Shown piece by piece: positions 1 through 4,483 of a stretch of DNA of 5,584 bases. Made by a program: the position numbers and the translations under genes. The notes under the pieces were generated by a model. The model worked only from the letters and a program-made list of their open reading frames with translations, was not told the DNA's origin and did not search any database. Position 1 is the stretch's first letter. Each line of letters begins with the position of its first letter. Source of the DNA: Chloroflexota bacterium (GTDB lineage Bacteria; Chloroflexota; UBA6077; CF-72); NCBI GenBank assembly GCA_019247135.1, contig JAFAPL010000891.1:1-5584 (forward strand), read 5' to 3'.

Positions 1-83
1 CAGGCAACCACGAGCGCGCTGGCCACCGCGAATGCGCATATCAAGATCTGGACGTGGGAACGCGAGAACCCGAACCTAGGCAT
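1..83 (-). CDS. N-terminal fragment of a possible membrane or exported protein (partial)
   Basis: On the minus strand an ATG at 83-81 opens a frame that stays open to the left edge and gives 27 residues: MPRFGFSRSHV followed by QILICAFAVASALVVA. The second part is an uninterrupted hydrophobic stretch of about 16 residues after a basic start, as in a first transmembrane helix or signal anchor. The frame also stays open upstream, with in-frame GTG codons at 98-96 and 122-120. The longer start would add an N-terminus containing RTLDDLVKNGA, which also looks coding-like. A GGTGAAG element lies about nine bases before the ATG. The gene would be divergent from the serine hydrolase. A transporter permease is one possibility, but too little is visible to name a family. 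The complementary plus frame is also open here, so the call is tentative. Confidence 0.4.
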   Translation of the reverse strand, partial: MPRFGFSRSHVQILICAFAVASALVVA

Positions 84-148
84 AGCCCCATTCTTCACCA
101 GATCGTCAAGAGTTCGCGACACAATCGTGCACGCCCAGCGCCGAAGCG

Positions 149-163
149 GGCACAGCCTGTGCC
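149..163. promoter_or_regulatory. Perfect 15-bp palindrome upstream of the serine hydrolase start
   Basis: GGCACAG-C-CTGTGCC is a perfect inverted repeat with 7-bp arms around one central base. It ends 12 bases before the hydrolase ATG, in the region divergent from the possible minus-strand gene. It could be an operator for an unseen regulator. In the transcript it could instead form a stem of five or so pairs close to the ribosome entry site, which has no clear Shine-Dalgarno sequence. It does not resemble the TATCG-type repeats near 4387-4460, so it is probably not a target of the MarR protein in this window. The palindrome is seen directly; the function is inferred. Confidence 0.4.
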
Positions 164-175
164 TGCCCTGCCACA

Positions 176-1588
176 ATGGCTGAGCTCATGAACGTCCAGG
201 ACGACGGCGCGACGAACGCTCTTCGCGACGGCATCGCCTACGCGGACCAGTGGCTCGAGTATCGGTGCGAGTTTCGAAACCACCCTGGCCTGGTCGTCGC
301 CATTCAGAAGGACGATGAGATTCGGCTATCCAACGCGTACGGCATGGCCAACCTGGAGCGGCACGCGCCGATGACGACGCGACACATCTTCCGCATTGCC
401 TCGCACTCGAAGACATTCACCGCGACGGCGATCATGCAGCTCGTCCAGGATGGTCGCGTCCGACTCGACGACCGCCTCGCAGCACACCTGTCGTGGCTCT
501 CGACCTCGGATGCGACGATCCGCCAGACGCTGAACCACGCGAGTGGTGTCATTCGTGACGGACTCGACGCGGACTTCTGGCGGGTCGAGCACGACTTTCC
601 CGGCCTGGAGCAACTGCGCGAGAGCGCGTCGCGACAGATTCTCGAGCCAAATACGCTGTTCAAATACAGCAACATCGGCTATGCGCTGCTCGGGCTCGTC
701 ATTGAGGCGGTCACCGGACAGGCGTACAACGACTACGTCCGCCAGCACATCATCCAGCCGCTCGGCCTGGCCGATACGGGTCCGGAAGTCGATCCGTCAT
801 TGAGTGACCGACTCGTGACCGGTTATACGCGCGCCCATCTCGGAGTGCCGCGTCGGCCGATGCCGCTCGTCATCGATACCCACGCGCTGTCGCCGGCGAC
901 AGGTTTCTATTCGACGGCTGAAGACCTCTGCCGCTACGCGCGCGCCCACTATATGGGTGAAGAGCGCTTGCTGACGGATGCGTCGAAACGCGAGATGCAG
1001 CAGCCCTACTGGGGTATCGAGCAAGCTGACGGCGAACGATACGGTCTTGGTCTGAGCGTGCGAGAGATTGGGAAACGCCGTATGGTCGGCCACGGCGGAG
1101 GGTTCCCCGGCCAGTCCACCCGCACACTGATCGACTCGCACGATCGGCTCGTCGTGGTGGTCTTCAGCAACACCAGCGCGTCGGACGGACTGGCGGCTCC
1201 GCTCGCTGAAGGCGTCGTCAAAATCATCGACTTCGCGTTGTCGCGCGCCGGCGCACCCGCGACCGACGTCGCCGCGGCGACGTACACGGGCCGATATGCA
1301 AACCTCGGCGGTGTGCTTGACATCGTCGCGGTCGGCAACGGTTTGTTCGGCATCTCGCCGGAAGCCGATGATCCCACGGCGCGCGTCAGCGAACTACACG
1401 TGGTGGACGCCGACACGCTGAAGATCGAAAAAACCGGCGGGTACGGCTCTCCGGGCGAACTGGTCCGCTTCGAGCGCGGCGCTGACGGCCATGTCCAGAA
1501 AGTGATCTGGGGCGGTGTCGGGAGTTACCCTGTCGCTGCCTTTCGCGAACGCTATCAAACGGCGCAGCGTACTCTGGTGCAAGCATAG
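176..1588 (+). CDS. Serine hydrolase, class C beta-lactamase / D-aminopeptidase / esterase family
   Basis: This 470-aa protein has the three active-site motifs of the class C beta-lactamase / penicillin-binding-protein fold. They are SxxK at S76-H-S-K79 (nucleophile and general base), YxN at Y164-S-N166, and an HxG third motif at H306-G-G within GHGGGFPG. Residues from about 20 to 350 form the catalytic domain. Residues from about 360 to the end (TYTGRYANLGGVLDI onward) look like the small beta-barrel-type C-terminal domain found in many such hydrolases. Family members include esterases, D-aminopeptidases and amide hydrolases as well as beta-lactamases, so the substrate is open. No signal peptide is visible, which suggests a cytoplasmic enzyme, unlike secreted AmpC-type enzymes. 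ATG 176 is the most upstream start, because in-frame stops lie at 77-79 and 83-85; a second ATG at 188 is possible. Neither has a good ribosome binding site. The gene converges on the acylase gene, so co-transcription with it is excluded. Confidence 0.93.
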   Translation: MAELMNVQDDGATNALRDGIAYADQWLEYRCEFRNHPGLVVAIQKDDEIRLSNAYGMANLERHAPMTTRHIFRIASHSKTFTATAIMQLVQDGRVRLDDRLAAHLSWLSTSDATIRQTLNHASGVIRDGLDADFWRVEHDFPGLEQLRESASRQILEPNTLFKYSNIGYALLGLVIEAVTGQAYNDYVRQHIIQPLGLADTGPEVDPSLSDRLVTGYTRAHLGVPRRPMPLVIDTHALSPATGFYSTAEDLCRYARAHYMGEERLLTDASKREMQQPYWGIEQADGERYGLGLSVREIGKRRMVGHGGGFPGQSTRTLIDSHDRLVVVVFSNTSASDGLAAPLAEGVVKIIDFALSRAGAPATDVAAATYTGRYANLGGVLDIVAVGNGLFGISPEADDPTARVSELHVVDADTLKIEKTGGYGSPGELVRFERGADGHVQKVIWGGVGSYPVAAFRERYQTAQRTLVQA

Positions 1589-1603
1589 TCGCGTCCAGAT
1601 TGT

Positions 1604-1620
1604 TCAACTTTGCAAGTTGA
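1604..1620. repeat. 17-bp palindrome in the convergent spacer, possible bidirectional terminator
   Basis: TCAACTT-TGC-AAGTTGA is a perfect inverted repeat with 7-bp arms and a 3-base loop, 15 bases after the serine hydrolase stop. A second inverted repeat overlaps it: TGCAA (1611-1615) and TTGCA (1621-1625) with a 5-base loop. The two hairpins could not form together. The position between converging genes suits a transcription end for both. However, the stem is AT-rich and no T-run follows on either strand, so it is not a textbook intrinsic terminator. Nearer the acylase stop, a short GC hairpin at 1668-1678 (GCCT-CGG-AGGC) is another weak candidate. Confidence 0.35.
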
Positions 1621-1683
1621 TTGCACTGGCTGGTCGAGCGGCAGCCCGCGTGGATGTCACCTGAAGAGCCTCGGAGGCGGGGG

Positions 1684-3912
1684 CTACGCGAGGCGCACCG
1701 GCTCCGTTCGCTCCAGCCGTAGAGACGATTCCAGGTCGCGCTCCACGTCTTCACGCCGCAGGCTCACCGTGTGATATCGACCGGCGACCCAATCCGCAAA
1801 CTGATCGCGGTAGTGTGGACTATCCGGACGACCCGAGTTGCCGATGTTCTGGACCGCCAGGAAATGGTCCGGTTCAGCGAAATCCACCACGAGCCGATAC
1901 TCCACTCCACTGACCGCGCCCATGCCGGAGGCGACTGGTCCGACGCCCGTGTTGCGGAGCGTCTCCGCACCCCCGTCCACCGGCTCGGGGCCGATGTCCA
2001 GCCAGCGTCGGTCGGGAGTGCTGAGCGGATGTTCCCAGTGCGCTTGATGGACCGCGCCCCATCGCCATTCGGATTGATTCGAGCCGAATCGCGATCGAAT
2101 GCGACTGACTGCCTCCAGTGCCGCGGCATTGATCTGCTCGCTCAACTCACCAGAGAACCACGCCAGATCACCGTGTTGGATGATGCGCGCCGCCGCACCG
2201 GTTTGACCCGCCAGCAATGCGTGAAGTCTCTCGGGAAAACGCTCACGCAGCACACGGTCTTGCCAGCTTTGCATGAACGCTTCGAACAATGTCGGCGCGA
2301 CGCTCTCGAGCGTATACCTGTAATCCCAGCCTGAGAGAGCGTCACGCAGGAGGACCACGTCAGTGTGCGTGCCGTTCCCGAGTAACTCGACGATGCGAGG
2401 ACACAATCGCTCGGCACGCACGTTCTTCACGTCGTTCTGGAGCGCGACGTTGCTGTCGCCGTCGAGGGTTGGGGTCGTCGCGAACACCTGGTGAATCCGT
2501 TCGGCTCGATACCCGCTGCCCCAGCTGCCGTGCAGCGGGTACGGATAGTCGTCCGGCGCCACGCGCTCGTTGGCGCTGGCGACATAGCCACGCTTCGGCT
2601 CGAACGAGCTCGGCAGTCCGTCGAACGGGATATATCCCTGCCACTGATCGGCCGGGTCCTTAGTAGACCGATAGCCGCGCGCAACGCGTCCGCGGATGGG
2701 CACACGCCCAGCGCATTGATACCCGACGTGCCCCAGCCGATCGGCGTAGCCGAAATTGAAGACTGGAACTGCCCAATCGCGTAGCGCGTCGCGGAATCCG
2801 CTCCAGTCGCGGGCGCGCCCGACTGCAATGGCCGCGCGCACGTCGTCGAGGTGTTCCTGTCCGACCCAGCGCAATGACAACGGGGCATCATCTGACGGAT
2901 CGAGGGTCGGCAACGTGTGATTGACAACTGGTCCGCGTACGGTGCTGCGCTGATTATGCCGAACTGGAGCCTGGCCGCGGACCAGGATTTCGACGGTGCG
3001 CTCCTCGAATGGACTCCAGCGTTCGCCGTCGCGATAGAGCGAGGCATCTGAAGGGTGGACTTCCTCGCGATACAGGTCGCGCGTGGAAGCGGCGTTGTTC
3101 GTGATGCCCCAGGCGATCGCGCTGTTGGAGCCCCACCACAATCCAGGTACTCCGGGATGGCCGGCGCCAGCGGCCGAATCCTCCGGTCCATGTACCGCGT
3201 ACTCATACCAGCTGGATGGCACCCAGAACGGCTGGTGCGGATCGCTGGCCAGCAGTGCATGACCCGACCTGCTCCGACCGGCCGAGACCGCCCAGTTGTT
3301 GCTGCCGGTTGCGTCGCCCATGCCGAGCAGGCCAGGCTCGGTCGGCCGGGGGTTCAGCTGTGCCGCGTCGGGGTACGCGGCGTCAGGTGGCAGGATGCGG
3401 GCGTCAGCCGCTTCGGGTGTCAGATACGCTTCGCGCAGCTCGTCTGGCAACAGACCAGCAGCCTCGGCAATTGCAATCGTGCGTAACCGCCCGTTCAGGG
3501 ACCAGAACTCCGCGCGCAGGATGGCCAGTGAGTCGCTGACCGTAAACGGTTCCGGTTCGTACTCGAGCAATTTGAATTCGGTGGGCAGGTCGGCGTCGCA
3601 CTGGTCGATGTATCGATTGATACCGGCGACGAAGCTTTCGAGAATCTCGCGCGTCGCGCCGTCCGTCAGCTGGACTTCGCGCTGCGCGATCTCAGGAATG
3701 CCGATCGCACGATGCAGGAGGTCGCTTGCGACGTAGGCGGACCCGAGCAGCTCCGCCTGGCGACCGAGCGCGCGCCGCCGCAGCCAGTCCATCTGCCACA
3801 GGCGGTCCTCCGCCATGGCGAACCCGAGTCCGAAATACAGATCGGCCGTGCTCTGCGCATACACATGCGGCACTCCGGCCCGGTCACGCAGGATCTCGAC
3901 TGATGTGCTCAA
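1684..3912 (-). CDS. Penicillin acylase family protein (N-terminal nucleophile amidohydrolase)
   Basis: This 742-aa protein belongs to the family that makes one precursor and cleaves itself into alpha and beta chains, exposing a catalytic serine that hydrolyses N-acyl amide bonds. It opens with the family signature VEILRDRAGVPHVYA (residues 5-19), then FAMAEDRLWQMDWLRR (31-46). The expected cleavage site is G203/S204, within GSNNW; S204 would be beta-chain residue 1. H226 (DPHQPF) falls at beta-23, where cephalosporin, AHL and aculeacin acylases carry His and E. coli penicillin G acylase carries Gln. N448 (ASANER) lies near the catalytic Asn, beta-241 in the E. coli enzyme. The start is a TTG. 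An in-frame TGA lies only 24 bases upstream, so no signal peptide can be encoded, although many relatives are exported. The gene sits 25 bp behind the MarR gene and is probably its operon partner. The substrate is not predictable: beta-lactams, acyl-homoserine lactones and other amides are all possible. Confidence 0.94.
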   Translation of the reverse strand: MSTSVEILRDRAGVPHVYAQSTADLYFGLGFAMAEDRLWQMDWLRRRALGRQAELLGSAYVASDLLHRAIGIPEIAQREVQLTDGATREILESFVAGINRYIDQCDADLPTEFKLLEYEPEPFTVSDSLAILRAEFWSLNGRLRTIAIAEAAGLLPDELREAYLTPEAADARILPPDAAYPDAAQLNPRPTEPGLLGMGDATGSNNWAVSAGRSRSGHALLASDPHQPFWVPSSWYEYAVHGPEDSAAGAGHPGVPGLWWGSNSAIAWGITNNAASTRDLYREEVHPSDASLYRDGERWSPFEERTVEILVRGQAPVRHNQRSTVRGPVVNHTLPTLDPSDDAPLSLRWVGQEHLDDVRAAIAVGRARDWSGFRDALRDWAVPVFNFGYADRLGHVGYQCAGRVPIRGRVARGYRSTKDPADQWQGYIPFDGLPSSFEPKRGYVASANERVAPDDYPYPLHGSWGSGYRAERIHQVFATTPTLDGDSNVALQNDVKNVRAERLCPRIVELLGNGTHTDVVLLRDALSGWDYRYTLESVAPTLFEAFMQSWQDRVLRERFPERLHALLAGQTGAAARIIQHGDLAWFSGELSEQINAAALEAVSRIRSRFGSNQSEWRWGAVHQAHWEHPLSTPDRRWLDIGPEPVDGGAETLRNTGVGPVASGMGAVSGVEYRLVVDFAEPDHFLAVQNIGNSGRPDSPHYRDQFADWVAGRYHTVSLRREDVERDLESSLRLERTEPVRLA

Positions 3913-3917
3913 GGTTG

Positions 3918-3930
3918 GGTTTTTGAAACC
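3918..3930 (-). repeat. Small hairpin in the MarR-acylase intercistronic gap
   Basis: On the minus strand GGTTT-CAA-AAACC forms a 5-bp stem with a 3-base loop. It fills half of the 25-bp gap and ends five bases before the acylase TTG. The only Shine-Dalgarno-like element, GTGAGG (3934-3929), overlaps the foot of the stem and is 16 bases from the TTG when unfolded, which is too far for normal initiation. Folding could bring it nearer, or the gene could be read by reinitiation after the MarR stop. The stem is weak and its role is inferred. Confidence 0.25.
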
Positions 3931-3937
3931 TCACTGT

Positions 3938-4375
3938 TCATTGCGCGGTACGGGGTCGAAGAACGTCACTCAGCGCATCGAGGAGCGCTGGGGCAGTCGA
4001 CTCCAGCTCCACTCGATGCTGCGCTGAAAGTTGCGCCAGCACGGCTTCACCCTCGGGGGTGAGCTCGACCAGAACTCGGCGGCGATCGTCTGGATCCTGA
4101 TGACGCTGGACCAGCCCACGCGCGGCGGCGCGATCCACCAGTTCCACCGCGCTATGATGCTGGATCAGCAGCCATTCGGCGATATTGCGGATGGTGGGCG
4201 GCTGCTCGAGATCGGCGAAACCGCGCAAGGCGAGCAGCAACTGGTGTTGTTGTGGCTCGAGGCCGACGCGATGTGAGGCGCGCTCGCTGAATGCCAGGAA
4301 ACGGCGGAGCTCCAGGCGAAACCGGGCAAGTGCGGCGTAGTCGAAGGCTTTCAGCGAGAGCGCACGGACTGGCAC
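3938..4375 (-). CDS. MarR-family winged helix-turn-helix transcriptional regulator
   Basis: The 145-aa product has the usual MarR length and layout. An N-terminal helical dimer segment (about 10-50) leads into a helix-turn-helix at about 61-91 (TIRNIAEWLL, then SAVELVDRAAARGLVQR). The diagnostic wing DPDDRRRVLVELTPEGEAVL follows at 94-113, and a C-terminal helix (about 114-135) completes the dimer interface. MarR proteins are usually dimeric repressors that release DNA on binding small, often aromatic or acidic, ligands. The start is GTG, directly preceded by an in-frame TGA, with no clear Shine-Dalgarno sequence; a promoter -10 lies so close that the message may be nearly leaderless. The gene is the first of a probable MarR-acylase operon and is divergent from the enolase-superfamily gene. 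Two palindromes in the shared upstream region are the likely binding sites. Confidence 0.93.
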   Translation of the reverse strand: MPVRALSLKAFDYAALARFRLELRRFLAFSERASHRVGLEPQQHQLLLALRGFADLEQPPTIRNIAEWLLIQHHSAVELVDRAAARGLVQRHQDPDDRRRVLVELTPEGEAVLAQLSAQHRVELESTAPALLDALSDVLRPRTAQ

Positions 4376-4384
4376 TCACTCGCA

Positions 4385-4414
4385 AGCCTATCGGGTGACG
4401 ATAGGACGGGTCAA
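4385..4414 (-). promoter_or_regulatory. Predicted sigma70-type promoter of the MarR-acylase operon
   Basis: On the minus strand, TTGACC (4414-4409) matches five of six bases of the -35 consensus. After 18 bp it is followed by TAGGCT (4390-4385), which keeps the key T, A and final T of a -10 box. Transcription would begin within a few bases of the MarR GTG at 4375, giving a leaderless or nearly leaderless message; this agrees with the missing Shine-Dalgarno sequence. The whole spacer is covered by the palindrome at 4387-4405, so a bound regulator would block RNA polymerase. Confidence 0.5.
4387..4405. promoter_or_regulatory. Putative MarR operator, copy 1
   Basis: CCTATCG-GGTGA-CGATAGG is a perfect inverted repeat with 7-bp arms and a 5-bp centre, 19 bp in all, the size expected for a MarR dimer site. 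It shares 14 of 15 core bases, in the same orientation, with copy 2 at 4446-4460. It lies between the predicted -35 and -10 of the MarR-acylase promoter, which points to autorepression. Confidence 0.7.
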
Positions 4415-4421
4415 GGGGACC

Positions 4422-4451
4422 TCGAACGGCACGCGCTCTGCAATGTATCGT
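4422..4451 (+). promoter_or_regulatory. Weak candidate promoter for the enolase-superfamily gene
   Basis: TATCGT (4446-4451) could serve as a -10 box, with T, A and final T conserved. A poor -35 match, TCGAAC, lies 18 bp upstream at 4422-4427. The -10 would lie inside operator copy 2, so binding there would repress. Transcription would start near 4458, next to the alternative ATG at 4460 and about 26 bases before ATG 4484. The weak -35 makes this tentative, and activation by another factor is possible. Confidence 0.28.
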
Positions 4452-4460
4452 GTGACGATA
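4446..4460. promoter_or_regulatory. Putative MarR operator, copy 2
   Basis: TATCGT-GTG-ACGATA is a perfect inverted repeat with 6-bp arms and a 3-bp centre. It differs from the core of copy 1 at a single base. Its centre is 57 bp from that of copy 1. It sits next to the start of the enolase-superfamily gene and overlaps the candidate -10 box, so one regulator probably controls both divergent units. Confidence 0.68.
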
Positions 4461-4473
4461 TGAGTGAGCGTGC

Positions 4474-4478
4474 GGGAG
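4474..4478 (+). promoter_or_regulatory. Ribosome binding site deciding the enolase-superfamily start
   Basis: GGGAG lies five bases before ATG 4484, which is good Shine-Dalgarno spacing and the best such site in the window. It favours 4484 over the in-frame ATG at 4460, which begins at the last base of operator copy 2 and has no such element. Confidence 0.6.
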
Positions 4479-4483
4479 CTGCT

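Noticed and set aside
94..124. Possible plus-strand promoter for the serine hydrolase: TTCACC (94-99) and CACAAT (119-124).
   Set aside because: Each box matches only four of six bases and the 19-bp spacer is too long, so I do not annotate it.
1..183. Plus-strand frame open from the left edge to a TGA at 181-183, and a third frame open to a TGA at 189-191 overlapping the ATG at 188.
   Set aside because: The predicted peptides are compositionally odd toward their ends (rich in Arg, Pro, Cys, His) and show no recognisable motif. The minus-strand reading of 1-83 gives a more protein-like start with a hydrophobic helix, although this cannot be settled without more sequence.
260..270. TATCGGTGCGA, resembling the left half of the MarR operator, within the serine hydrolase gene.
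   Set aside because: There is no matching right arm, it is inside a coding region, and a half match of this length is expected by chance.
1771..2334. A 187-codon open frame on the plus strand, and several other long plus-strand frames across 2289-3736.
   Set aside because: They lie opposite the acylase, whose motifs and full-length family match are clear. Long antisense frames are expected in GC-rich genes, and these peptides have no recognisable domains.
3610..3623. Inverted repeat GTATC-GATT-GATAC, sharing TATCG with the MarR operators.
   Set aside because: It lies deep inside the acylase coding region, lacks the GTGA centre, and is explained by the codons for Arg-Tyr-Ile.
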